64,000 nucleotides of DNA from Lentzea alba. Its GTDB lineage: Bacteria; Actinomycetota; Actinomycetes; Mycobacteriales; Pseudonocardiaceae. The translations under genes were made by a program, and so were the position numbers. Shown here piece by piece: positions 43,863 to 52,026 of this stretch. The notes beneath the pieces were generated by a model. That model had not been told where the DNA came from. It searched no databases and worked only from the letters and a program-made list of their open reading frames with translations. Numbering within the stretch: position 1 is the first letter of the stretch; every line of letters begins with the position of its first letter. The stretch spans positions 1,536,829-1,600,828 of the forward strand of contig NZ_JAAMPJ010000001.1 of the NCBI RefSeq assembly GCF_011067745.1. The letters run 5' to 3'.

Positions 43863-45332
43863 CTACTCGACCGAGAACGAAATCGAGTGCCACCCGGTCG
43901 CCCCGTCCGGAACGGGATCCAGCCGCGCCTGGTCCTGGGTGTAGCCGCTCTTGTCCGTGGCCCGGCATTCGACCGAGTGGTTCCCCGGCTTGAGATCCAG
44001 CTCGATCCGCCACATCCGCCAGGTGCTGTCGCTGACGTCCGCCCCGAGCTCGGCCTCCTGCCAGGCGCCACCGTCCGCGCGGACCTCCACCTTGGCCACC
44101 CCCTTGGGCTGGGCCCAGGCCGTCCCCGCGACCACCGTCTTGCCCTGCACCCTGGCGAACCCCTTGGGCCGGTCGATCCGCGACATCGTCTTGATCGGCG
44201 CCCTGGCGGCCCACCCGCGCGGGATCCAGTACCCCTGTTCCTTCGCGAACGTGGTCACGTTCAGATCCGTCACCCATTTGGTGGCCGACACGTATCCGTA
44301 CAACCCGGGCACCACGAGCCGGGCGGGGAACCCGTGCTCGGCGGGCAGCGGCTCGCCGTTCATCCCGATGGCGATCATTCCGCGTTCGAGCACGTAGTCG
44401 AGCGGGCTGCCGGCCGTGAAACCGTCGTCGCTCGTGCTGAACAGCTGGTCGGCGCCGGCCTTGACGCCCGCCTCCCGCAGCATGTCACCGATCTTGACCC
44501 CGACGAACTTCCCGGTGGAGATGTACGGCCCGCCCACCTCGTTCGAGACGCAGGTCAGCGTCACCGTCTCCTCGACCAGGTCCCGCTGCCGGATCTCCTC
44601 GAAGGTCAGCACCATCGGCCGTTCGACCATCCCGTGCACCCGCAGCGCCCACTCCTCGGCCCGGATCCGAGGCACGCTGAGCGCCGTGTCGATCCGGTAG
44701 AAGTCCTTGCCGCTGGTGATGAAGCTGGGCGTCCCGTCCTTGACGAAGTCGGCGCCGATCGGGATCTCCGGCGCCTTCGTCCTGGGCGTGAGGTCACCGA
44801 CGGCCCTGCGCGACCCCTCGACGTCCGTCCGGCTGCCGAACAGCTGACCGGCGACACCCGCCGCAACCGCGAGCCCGGCCGTGACGAGGAAGTCGCGCCT
44901 GGTCTCGCTCGGCTCGGCCTCCTTGTGCAGGAACCGGAACACGTACAGCCCCGCGGCGAGGCTGGCCAACGGCGCCAGCACGGCGAGCTGACCGACGTCC
45001 GGCCTGGTCAGCACGGCCGCGACGCCCACGATCCCCAGCACCACCGCCACCACGGACCCCGGCGTGGCGCTCCGGCGGCTGGCGAGGCCCGCCGCGACGC
45101 CGAGGCCGGCCAGCACCAGCGCCATGCCGGTGAGCAGCACGAGCTTGTCGTAGGTGCCGAAGGTCGTGACCGCGAAGTCCTTCAGCCACGACGGGGTGAG
45201 GTCGATCGCGGCGTTGCCCACCGCGAGGTAGGGCGAGGCGCTGGGCCCCACGAAGGCGGCCACCAGGTGCCCGGCCGCCAGCGCGGCGATGATCGCGAGC
45301 AGTCCGGTGAACGCGGCCTTGAGGGGCTTCAT
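43863..45332 (-). CDS. Membrane-anchored molybdopterin oxidoreductase (sulfite oxidase family)
   Basis: 489 residues. About four transmembrane helices occupy residues 1-140. A Tat-like ETRRDFLVTAG (Arg pair near 145) with a further hydrophobic stretch follows. The C-terminal part is the SUOX molybdopterin domain with the Mo-ligand Cys in TLTCVSNEVGGPYIS, and then a dimerisation domain with DLKPGNHSVECRATDK. The catalytic domain should be outside the cell membrane. The substrate (sulfite or other) is unknown. It lies upstream of rex on the same strand but is cut off by a hairpin. Confidence 0.87.
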   Translation of the reverse strand: MKPLKAAFTGLLAIIAALAAGHLVAAFVGPSASPYLAVGNAAIDLTPSWLKDFAVTTFGTYDKLVLLTGMALVLAGLGVAAGLASRRSATPGSVVAVVLGIVGVAAVLTRPDVGQLAVLAPLASLAAGLYVFRFLHKEAEPSETRRDFLVTAGLAVAAGVAGQLFGSRTDVEGSRRAVGDLTPRTKAPEIPIGADFVKDGTPSFITSGKDFYRIDTALSVPRIRAEEWALRVHGMVERPMVLTFEEIRQRDLVEETVTLTCVSNEVGGPYISTGKFVGVKIGDMLREAGVKAGADQLFSTSDDGFTAGSPLDYVLERGMIAIGMNGEPLPAEHGFPARLVVPGLYGYVSATKWVTDLNVTTFAKEQGYWIPRGWAARAPIKTMSRIDRPKGFARVQGKTVVAGTAWAQPKGVAKVEVRADGGAWQEAELGADVSDSTWRMWRIELDLKPGNHSVECRATDKSGYTQDQARLDPVPDGATGWHSISFSVE

Positions 45333-45416
45333 GCCTCTAATTCGACACCGTGAAGGCCCTGGTTTGCTCAGGTCGTAAGACGGCGGTAACCACCTACGGT
45401 CGACAACCAGAGCCGG

Positions 45417-45656
45417 CTACCCCGCGAGAGCCGCCCGCAGGCGGTCCTCCTCCACCTTCCAGTACCCGTGCTCGGCCCCGTCGACCAGGAACACCGGCAC
45501 CCGGTCGCCGTACTCGGCCCGCAGCTCCGGGTCGGCGTCCACGTCCTCGACGGACCAGGTCGCGCCCATCTCGCCGCAGATCCGCTCGATCTCGGCCTCC
45601 GCGACGTGGCACGAGTGGCACGACTCGCGGCTCATCACGGTCACGTGGTGCGCCAT
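45417..45656 (-). CDS. Glutaredoxin-like protein
   Basis: 79 residues with the redox motif SRESCHSCHVAE (CHSC) and the cis-Pro segment DRVPVFLVDGAEHGYW. It belongs to the short glutaredoxin/NrdH-like group found near hemA and rex in actinobacteria, so a thiol-redox role linked to this region is likely. The ATG lies two bases after the acyl-CoA ligase stop, which suggests co-transcription. Confidence 0.87.
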   Translation of the reverse strand: MAHHVTVMSRESCHSCHVAEAEIERICGEMGATWSVEDVDADPELRAEYGDRVPVFLVDGAEHGYWKVEEDRLRAALAG

Positions 45657-45658
45657 CG

Positions 45659-47134
45659 TCAGGCTCCCAACGGCTTGCGCAGGACGGCACGGGCCAGTTT
45701 GCCGGTCGGCGAGTGCGGCAGGGCCGGCGCGAACTCCACCGCCGTCGGCACCTTGAACTTCGCCAACCGCGCCGCGCAGTGCGTCACGACGTCCTCGGAG
45801 GTCAGCTCCTGGCCGTCCTGGAGCACCACGACGACCTTCACCGCCTCACCGGTCTTCTCCGACGGCACCCCGACCGCCGCGGCTTCGAGCACGCCCGGCA
45901 TCTCGCCGATGACCTGCTCCACCTCGTGCGGGTAGACGTTGAACCCGTTGACGATGATCAGGTCGCCCGCGCGGTCCACGAGGTGCAGGTCGCCGTCGGC
46001 GTCGATGAAGCCGACGTCCCCGGTCCGGAACCACCCGGACGAGTCCGGCCCGTACGCGCCGTCCGGCCAGTAGCCGCTGAAGAGGTTGTCGCCCTTCGCG
46101 GACACCAGCCCCGTGCCCGGCTCGTCCTCGTCGATGTCGAGCACCGAACCGTCCGTGTCCACCAGGCGGATCTCCACGCCCGGCAGCGCCTGCCCCACCG
46201 ATCCCGGCTTCGGCACGCCTCCGACCAGCGTGGACGTCAGCACCGGCCCGGTCTCGGTCAGGCCGTAGCCCTCGTAGATCGGGATCCCGATCGCCCCGCG
46301 CATCTCCGCGATGACCGCCGCGGGCAACGGAGCCGCGCCGGAGGTGAAGAGCCGGACCGTCGCCAGCTTCTCCCGCAGCAGTTCGACGGGGTGGGCCAGC
46401 AGCGCCCGGTACATGGGCGGCACGCCGACCATCGTCGTCACCCGGTGCTCCTCGATGACGTCCAGGGCGTGGCCAGGCTCGAAGCGCTCCAGCAGCACCG
46501 CCGTGGCCCCGGCCCCCGCGACCTGCAGCAACCCGGGCCCGAGCCCGTAGACGTGGAACAACGGCAGCGCGAGCAGCACCCGGTCGCCCGCGGTGACCGG
46601 CGCGGGCCGCAGCGAGGCGCACTGCGCGACGTTCGCGAGCAGCGCCCGGTGGGACAGCATCGCCCCGCGCGGCACGCCGGACGTCCCGGAGGTGTACCCG
46701 AGCACCGCGAGGTCCTCGCCGCCGCGCACGGCCTCGAAGGGCTCCGCGGTGGCCTTGACGTCGGGAAGTTCGAGAACGGTGGCGTCCGATCCCTCCCCGT
46801 CGCCCACCAGGAGGGTGGCGCCGGAGTCCGCCAGGATCCGCTGGAGCTCACGCGGCGGGTTGCCGGGCCCGGTGGGCACGACGACGCCGCCCGCGCGCAG
46901 GATCCCGAACACCGAGACCACGAACTCGGGCCCGGTGGGCAGCCGTACCGCCACTCGGTCGCCCGGTTCCAGTCCGGAATCGGCCAAACGGCGGGCGAAA
47001 GCATCGATCGCACCGTCGATGGTTTCCCAGGTGAGGCTCACACCGCTCGCGACGTCGACCAAGGCGACGTGGCTGGGCCCCCTCTGTGCCGAGGCACGGA
47101 CCAGATCTGCGACATTGCGAGCGGAAGTCAACAT
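45659..47134 (-). CDS. Acyl-CoA ligase (AMP-forming)
   Basis: 491 residues, ANL superfamily. Motifs are LGYTSGTSGVPRGAMLSHRA (P-loop), YEGYGLTETGPVLTS, GWFRTGDVGFIDADGDLHLV, and a C-terminal hinge and Lys motif ending HSPTGKLARAVLRKPL. The substrate is probably a medium- or long-chain fatty acid or aromatic acid. The ATG at 47134 has GAGGAGG just upstream; the frame continues 14 codons further without support. It is divergent from bldN. Confidence 0.88.
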   Translation of the reverse strand: MLTSARNVADLVRASAQRGPSHVALVDVASGVSLTWETIDGAIDAFARRLADSGLEPGDRVAVRLPTGPEFVVSVFGILRAGGVVVPTGPGNPPRELQRILADSGATLLVGDGEGSDATVLELPDVKATAEPFEAVRGGEDLAVLGYTSGTSGVPRGAMLSHRALLANVAQCASLRPAPVTAGDRVLLALPLFHVYGLGPGLLQVAGAGATAVLLERFEPGHALDVIEEHRVTTMVGVPPMYRALLAHPVELLREKLATVRLFTSGAAPLPAAVIAEMRGAIGIPIYEGYGLTETGPVLTSTLVGGVPKPGSVGQALPGVEIRLVDTDGSVLDIDEDEPGTGLVSAKGDNLFSGYWPDGAYGPDSSGWFRTGDVGFIDADGDLHLVDRAGDLIIVNGFNVYPHEVEQVIGEMPGVLEAAAVGVPSEKTGEAVKVVVVLQDGQELTSEDVVTHCAARLAKFKVPTAVEFAPALPHSPTGKLARAVLRKPLGA

Positions 47135-47298
47135 GGCCTCCTCATGAACAACTGAACGCTTCGAGCAGTCTTCCACGCGTGACGAGCGTCATGAAGCCGT
47201 GGTTCGTGCGTCTCCACTTCGCAACCGTCAACTACCTACTACGGAGTAACCACACGTATGCTGCCGCCACGGCGACTCTGTGGAGGTGCCGCCAGCCG

Positions 47299-47919
47299 AT
47301 GACCGCACGGGCGCGACCGAACACGATCAGGACCACCCGAACCATGGCGGGAGGTCAGCACGACAACGCGGGCGACGAGCCGTGGCAGCTCGTCAAGGCC
47401 GCCCAAGAGGGTGACACCGACGCGTTTGGCGTGCTTTACGACAAGTACGTCGACATGGTGTTCCGCTATGTCCTCTTCCGGGTGGGCGGCGATCGCGCGT
47501 TCGCCGAGGACGTGACGAGCGAGACGTTCCTGCGCGCGCTGCGGAGCATCGGTTCGGTCAGCTACCAGGGCCGCGACGTGGGGGCGTGGTTCGTCACGAT
47601 CGCACGAAACATCGTGTTCGACCACGTGAAGTCCAGCCGGTACCGGCTCGAGGTCACGACCGCCGAACTCCAGGACAACCGCGAGGAGACGAGCGGCCCC
47701 GAGCAGGAGGTCATGACCGAGGCGACCAACGCGGAGCTGCTCCGGTGCGTTTCACAACTAGGTGACGACCAGCAGGAATGCATCCGGCTGAGGTTCATCG
47801 AGGGCAAGTCGGTGTCCGAGGTCGCGGAGCTCATGGACCGCAACGAGGGCGCCGTGAAGGCGTTGCAACACCGGGCCGTCCGACGGCTCGCGCAGATCCT
47901 CCCGTCGTGGTTGCGGTGA
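47299..47919 (+). CDS. bldN: ECF RNA polymerase sigma factor, BldN-like
   Basis: 206 residues from an ATG with GGAGGT 11 bases upstream; an internal ATG at 47344 would give 191. Region 2 is LVKAAQEGDTDAFGVLYDKY through AFAEDVTSETFLRALRSIG. Region 4 is LGDDQQECIRLRFIEGKSVS through GAVKALQHRAVRRL. The DUF5667 membrane protein that follows, and proximity to rex-hemACD as in Streptomyces, support BldN, which drives aerial hypha formation and chaplin expression. Streptomyces BldN has a longer N-terminal extension, so the true start may be further upstream; the frame stays open to 47086. Confidence 0.82.
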   Translation: MTARARPNTIRTTRTMAGGQHDNAGDEPWQLVKAAQEGDTDAFGVLYDKYVDMVFRYVLFRVGGDRAFAEDVTSETFLRALRSIGSVSYQGRDVGAWFVTIARNIVFDHVKSSRYRLEVTTAELQDNREETSGPEQEVMTEATNAELLRCVSQLGDDQQECIRLRFIEGKSVSEVAELMDRNEGAVKALQHRAVRRLAQILPSWLR

Positions 47920-47934
47920 TCGCGATCGCAGAGG

Positions 47935-47963
47935 CGTAACCCAAAGCAGATCAACTTCGTTAC
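47935..47963 (+). promoter_or_regulatory. BldN-type promoter for rsbN
   Basis: CGTAAC (47935-47940) and CGTTAC (47958-47963) are separated by 17 bases. This resembles the CGTAAC-N16-CGTTGA promoters recognised by sigma BldN in Streptomyces. It lies just before the rsbN ATG at 47974, so transcription would start almost at the start codon. In Streptomyces rsbN has its own BldN-dependent promoter. Confidence 0.65.
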
Positions 47964-47973
47964 TCGGGCTGAG

Positions 47974-49053
47974 ATGGACGGTAAGGGAAGCACACCGCGT
48001 TGGCGGCACACAGAGCACGAGCGCTTCGCCCGTGCGGTGGAAGGCGGTCCGCAGCCGGTCGGCCGCGACAACGACCTGGCCGACGACCTGGCGATCGTCG
48101 AGCTGCTCCGGACCATGGACGTGGGCCCGGACGCCGAAACCCGCGCGCGCATGAAGCAGCGCATCCTCACCTCGCCGCCACCGGAGAAACCGCTGGTCCT
48201 CCCGTCGGTAAGACGCGTGGGAGCGCGCGCTCGCTTGGCAGTGGCGGCCGCAGCCGTGCTCTGCCTGCTGCTGTCACTGGGCGGAATGAGTGTCCTGCTC
48301 AGCCGTGACGCGCTCCCGGGAGACCCGCTCTACGGCATCAAGCGCACGACCGAAAGCGCCTCACTGGGCCTGACCTTCGGCGACGAGTCCCGCGCCCTCA
48401 AGCACCTGGAGTTCGCCGCCACCAGGGTCACCGAGATGGAGACCCTGGCAGAACGCGCAGCCGAACCCGCAGCCCAACTCACCGCGCTGGCCGACCTGAA
48501 CACCGACGCCGTAGAAGGCGCCCGCCAGCTCACGACCTACGCCACCTCGTCCGACGAGAGCGCCCTACCCGCCCTCCGAGACTGGGCACTGGCCCAATAC
48601 GTGAAACTCGGCACCCTGCGCCCCCGCCTCCCAGGCGACGCGGGCGCCCACGCCGACACCACCATGTGGCTGCTCGCGAGCATCGCCCAACGAGCCCACG
48701 ACCTGGCCGCCCGAGCCAACTGCAGCACCGTGATCAGCGGAAACTCCGACACCCTTGGCCCACTCCCGGCCAAGGACGAGTGCGCCTCGGCCACCACCGA
48801 CCCGAACGCCTCCTCGGGCCGCAACCCGTCCTCCGTTGCGCCCACCCAGCCCGGCCAACCAGACCCGTCAGGCCAGGCACCGGCCTCCACCCAACCCTCG
48901 CAGTCGCTGCTCCCCGGCACCTCCACCCCACCAGCCTCCCAGCCGGGCGCCACGACCCCACCCACCTCGGGCAAGCCGGAAATCACCATCCCCCTCCCCC
49001 TCCCGCTGCCCAGCATCTCGCTCCCGCTACTGCCAGGCATCAGCTTCGGCTGA
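47974..49053 (+). CDS. rsbN: Membrane anti-sigma factor, RsbN-like (DUF5667)
   Basis: 359 residues. The cytoplasmic N-terminus (about 1-85) should bind the sigma factor. One transmembrane helix (about 88-112) is followed by an extracellular DUF5667-like helical domain (DALPGDPLYGIKRTTESASL, FGDESRALKHLEFAATRV) and a Pro/Ser/Thr-rich tail that ends in IPLPLPLPSISLPLLPGISFG. It is 54 bases after bldN with its own candidate promoter. By analogy with RsbN it holds BldN inactive at the membrane. Confidence 0.82.
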   Translation: MDGKGSTPRWRHTEHERFARAVEGGPQPVGRDNDLADDLAIVELLRTMDVGPDAETRARMKQRILTSPPPEKPLVLPSVRRVGARARLAVAAAAVLCLLLSLGGMSVLLSRDALPGDPLYGIKRTTESASLGLTFGDESRALKHLEFAATRVTEMETLAERAAEPAAQLTALADLNTDAVEGARQLTTYATSSDESALPALRDWALAQYVKLGTLRPRLPGDAGAHADTTMWLLASIAQRAHDLAARANCSTVISGNSDTLGPLPAKDECASATTDPNASSGRNPSSVAPTQPGQPDPSGQAPASTQPSQSLLPGTSTPPASQPGATTPPTSGKPEITIPLPLPLPSISLPLLPGISFG

Positions 49054-49082
49054 GTCGGGCTCTAACCGCGCAACCTGATCGC

Positions 49083-49088
49083 TAGGCT
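49083..49088 (+). promoter_or_regulatory. Leaderless-type -10 hexamer for the HAD phosphatase gene
   Basis: TAGGCT lies six bases before the ATG at 49095. Confidence 0.5.
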
Positions 49089-49094
49089 TGTCAC

Positions 49095-49991
49095 ATGGCA
49101 GGCAACCGTGAGGTGGAGAGCGACCGGCTGGCCCAGCTAGCCGGCGAGGCATCGGCTGAGGCGGCGATCAGGGCTGCCGCAGCAGCGCCCGAACTCGAAG
49201 CCTCACTGGCGGTCCCGACCGACCTGACCGCGGCAGCGTTCTTCGACGTCGACAACACGATGATGATGGGCGCCTCGATCTTCCACTTCGCCCGAGGCCT
49301 GGCCGCGCGCAAGTACTTCTCCTCCCACGACCTGGCAGGCTTCGTCTGGCAACAGCTGAAGTTCCGCGTAGGCGGCCGCGAAGACCCGGAATCCGTCAAA
49401 GCCAGCCGCGAACAGGCCCTCTCGTTCGTGGCAGGCCGCAGCGTCGCCGAACTGGTCTCCCTGGGCGAGGAGATCTACGACGAACTGATGGCCGACCGCA
49501 TCTGGAAGGGCACCCAAGCCCTGGCCCAGATGCACCTGGACGCGGGCCAACGAGTCTGGCTGGTCACCGCCACCCCCGTAGAGCTGGCCCAAATCATCGC
49601 CCGCCGCCTGGGCCTGACCGGCGCCCTCGGCACAGTCTCCGAATCGGAAGACGGCATCTACACGGGCCGCCTGGTGGGCGACCTCCTGCACGGCAAGGCC
49701 AAAGCCCAGGCAGTCCGCTCCCTGGCCGCCAAAGAGGGCCTGGACCTGCGCCGCTGCACGGCCTACTCGGACTCGTCGAACGACGTCCCGATGCTTTCAG
49801 TGGTCGGCACCGCAGTAGCCGTGAACCCGGACTCACAACTGCGCGAAATCTCCCGCCGCAAGAACTGGGAGATCCGCGACTTCAGAACGGGCCGCAAAGC
49901 GGCAAAAATCGGCGTCCCGTCAGTCCTGGGCGCAGGTGCCCTGGCAGGAGCAGTAGCAGCCACCCTCGCATACCGACGCCGCGTGAAGTAA
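49095..49991 (+). CDS. HAD-IB family phosphatase (SerB-like)
   Basis: 298 residues. HAD motif I is [13 protein letters not shown], motif II is in [15 protein letters not shown], and motifs III/IV are [10 protein letters not shown] and [21 protein letters not shown] hydrophobic C-terminal stretch ([17 protein letters not shown]) may tether it to the membrane. The family is annotated as phosphoserine phosphatase-like (SerB1-type), but the substrate is uncertain. The same neighbour occurs next to bldN in Streptomyces. Confidence 0.87.
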   Translation: MAGNREVESDRLAQLAGEASAEAAIRAAAAAPELEASLAVPTDLTAAAFFDVDNTMMMGASIFHFARGLAARKYFSSHDLAGFVWQQLKFRVGGREDPESVKASREQALSFVAGRSVAELVSLGEEIYDELMADRIWKGTQALAQMHLDAGQRVWLVTATPVELAQIIARRLGLTGALGTVSESEDGIYTGRLVGDLLHGKAKAQAVRSLAAKEGLDLRRCTAYSDSSNDVPMLSVVGTAVAVNPDSQLREISRRKNWEIRDFRTGRKAAKIGVPSVLGAGALAGAVAATLAYRRRVK

Positions 49992-50017
49992 AGGCGACGA
50001 CGAAGGCGGGGGACGAC

Positions 50018-50695
50018 CTACGCAACCGGCGCGTCACCCAAAATCCCCAACTGCCGCCAGCCCTCCTCACCCACCGACGTGAGCGCGACCGCCCGGCTAC
50101 TCCCGATCCGCTTGACCCATCCCCGCTCAAAGAACACCGAACACAGGTGAGTCCCGGCAGCCCCAGCAAGATGCGGCACCCGCTCAGTCCAGTCCAAACA
50201 GGCCCGACTGACCACCCGCTTGGACGCCTCGAACCCGAGCTCCTTCAGCCACACCATCCCCGGCTCGGTCACGACGAGCTCAGCCGAGACCACCCCCAGC
50301 TCAACCAGCCCAACCCGCAACGAAACTCCAAGCCTCCCTGCCAGGTGGTCGTAACAGGTCCGCCCCCGAACCAGTGCCTCCGAAGCAGCAGCCGCCCGCA
50401 ACCCACGCGGCGCCGGCCCAGGCCCGGCAAAAGAAGTCATCGTCTCCAACAACTCCGCCACATGCGGCCCAGCGAGCGCCACATACCGGTGCCGCCCCTG
50501 CCGATGCTCAACCAACAACCCACCCTCGACCAGGCGGGTGAGGTGCTCGCTAGCAGTAGAAGGCGCAACCCCAGCATGCGCGGCCAACTCACGAGCAGTC
50601 CAAGCACGCCCATCCAGCAAAGCCGAGCAAATCGCCGCCCGCGTCCGATCCGCAAGCAGCCCGGCAACCGCAGCAAGTCCCTCCACAACACCCAT
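50018..50695 (-). CDS. ArsR-family transcriptional regulator
   Basis: 225 residues from the ATG at 50695. The winged helix is LLADRTRAAICSALLDGRAW, ELAAHAGVAPSTASEHLTRL, then HRQGRHRYVAL. The C-terminal half (about 100-225) is a longer unknown domain with CLDWTERVPHLAGAAGTHLC. Two Cys residues flank that segment and could bind an effector, though no metal site is clear. It is divergent from the P450/PEP-mutase fusion with a 56-base gap and probably regulates it and itself. Confidence 0.85.
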   Translation of the reverse strand: MGVVEGLAAVAGLLADRTRAAICSALLDGRAWTARELAAHAGVAPSTASEHLTRLVEGGLLVEHRQGRHRYVALAGPHVAELLETMTSFAGPGPAPRGLRAAAASEALVRGRTCYDHLAGRLGVSLRVGLVELGVVSAELVVTEPGMVWLKELGFEASKRVVSRACLDWTERVPHLAGAAGTHLCSVFFERGWVKRIGSSRAVALTSVGEEGWRQLGILGDAPVA

Positions 50696-50739
50696 TCTGA
50701 GCCCGCAACACTTCGGCCCACACCGAACAGTCCCCGCCC

Positions 50740-50745
50740 TACCGT
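50740..50745 (+). promoter_or_regulatory. Leaderless-type -10 hexamer for the fusion gene
   Basis: TACCGT lies six bases before the ATG at 50752. It sits in the short shared promoter region with the divergent ArsR-type regulator. Confidence 0.5.
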
Positions 50746-50751
50746 CACCCC

Positions 50752-52026
50752 ATGACCGAAGAGCTGCTGAGCCTTCCCGTCCCGTCCGTGTCCATCGCCG
50801 ATCACGGCGTGGCATGGCTGCGATCTCACGTGGTCCGCTTCAGCAGCGGCCCCGACCACACCCGCAGGCGCGCGCTCACCATCAAGCTCCTCGAGAACAT
50901 CACCGCCACCACCCTCGACGAACTGGCGGCTGCGCTGAACCTGCCAGGCTCGCTGGACGACATCGCCAAGATCGCCGCCTGCTACCAGCCACACCTGCCG
51001 ACCACGGCAGAGGCAGACGCGGCCGTAGAACGGCTGGCACGAGACCACGACGAGCAGACGGCCGCACGGATCGGGTTGCTCGTGCAGGCCTGGGCTGCCA
51101 CGAACGCGCTCGCCGAGCGGCTCGGCACCGGCAACCCGGCGCCGCCGGTTCCGGTCACTCGGAGGGTCGCTGCACATGGTGTGATCGAGGTCAGCCTGGA
51201 AACCCACCCCTTCGGCCACGGCCGACACGCCTGCCCGGGCCGGCAGCTCGGTATCCAGATCGCCAAGAACATGGCGTTCCAAGCCATGCACCACCAGAAC
51301 GAGCCGCTGATCCTCCCCAATGCCTGGGACTACGCATCGGCAGCCGCGCTACACGCGGCAGGGTTCCTGGCGATCGGCACGACAAGCCTCGGCGTGGCGG
51401 CCGCGCACGGCATTCCGGACGGGGCCGGGCTGGCAGGAGAACAAGCCACGGCACTGGCCAAAATGCTCGCCGACCTACCCTGTCCGGTCACCGTCGACCT
51501 GGAGTCCGGCTTCGGCAAGGCACCGGCCGAGGTCGCGGACCTGGTCAAAACCCTGGGCGCAGCCGGCATCAACCTGGAAGACGGCAGGCCAAACGGCCTG
51601 TCCACCCCCGAACAACAAGCAACCCTGATCACAACCGTCAAACAGCACGCCCCAGGCGTGTTCCTCAACGCCCGCGTGGACACCCACTGGCAGGGCACAG
51701 CCATCGAAGAAACCCGAGACCGCGCCAAGCGCTACGTGGACGCCGGCGCAGACGGCATCTTCGTCCCAGGCCTCACCGACCCGCACGACATCGAACAACT
51801 AGCGGGCCTGGCCCCGCTGAACGTCCTGGCCCAGCAGCGCACACCAAAGGAACTGGGCAACCTGGGCGTCAAGAGGATCAGCACCGGCTCACTGCTGTTC
51901 CGGGCCGCGCTCCACCACACCGTCGCGACCGCGAGGGCCGTCCGCGACGGAGGAACCGCGGCAGCGTTCAGCTACGCCGAAACCCAGGCCCTGATCAGCC
52001 CAGGAACACGTTCCGACGCTGAGTGA
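50752..52026 (+). CDS. Cytochrome P450-remnant fused to an isocitrate lyase/PEP mutase-family domain
   Basis: 424 residues in one uninterrupted frame. Residues 1 to about 172 keep two P450 landmarks: FSSGPDHTRRRALTIKLL (C-helix-like, about 30-47) and the haem-Cys loop HPFGHGRHACPGRQLG (Cys161). The region between is far too short for the I helix and ExxR. From Met174 it is an isocitrate lyase/PEP mutase-family barrel (NEPLILPNAWDYASAAALHA, VTVDLESGFGKAPAEVADL, AGINLEDGRPNG, FLNARVDTHW). The barrel should be a C-C or P-C bond lyase. Whether the N-terminal part binds haem is unknown. It is divergent from an ArsR regulator. Its 3' end overlaps the acyltransferase gene by 32 bases. Confidence 0.85.
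   Translation: MTEELLSLPVPSVSIADHGVAWLRSHVVRFSSGPDHTRRRALTIKLLENITATTLDELAAALNLPGSLDDIAKIAACYQPHLPTTAEADAAVERLARDHDEQTAARIGLLVQAWAATNALAERLGTGNPAPPVPVTRRVAAHGVIEVSLETHPFGHGRHACPGRQLGIQIAKNMAFQAMHHQNEPLILPNAWDYASAAALHAAGFLAIGTTSLGVAAAHGIPDGAGLAGEQATALAKMLADLPCPVTVDLESGFGKAPAEVADLVKTLGAAGINLEDGRPNGLSTPEQQATLITTVKQHAPGVFLNARVDTHWQGTAIEETRDRAKRYVDAGADGIFVPGLTDPHDIEQLAGLAPLNVLAQQRTPKELGNLGVKRISTGSLLFRAALHHTVATARAVRDGGTAAAFSYAETQALISPGTRSDAE

Noticed and set aside
47179-47191. BldD-like palindrome TGACGAGCGTCA upstream of bldN
   Set aside because: It is one base shorter than the known BldD box and lies far from the likely start; it could be chance in GC-rich DNA.
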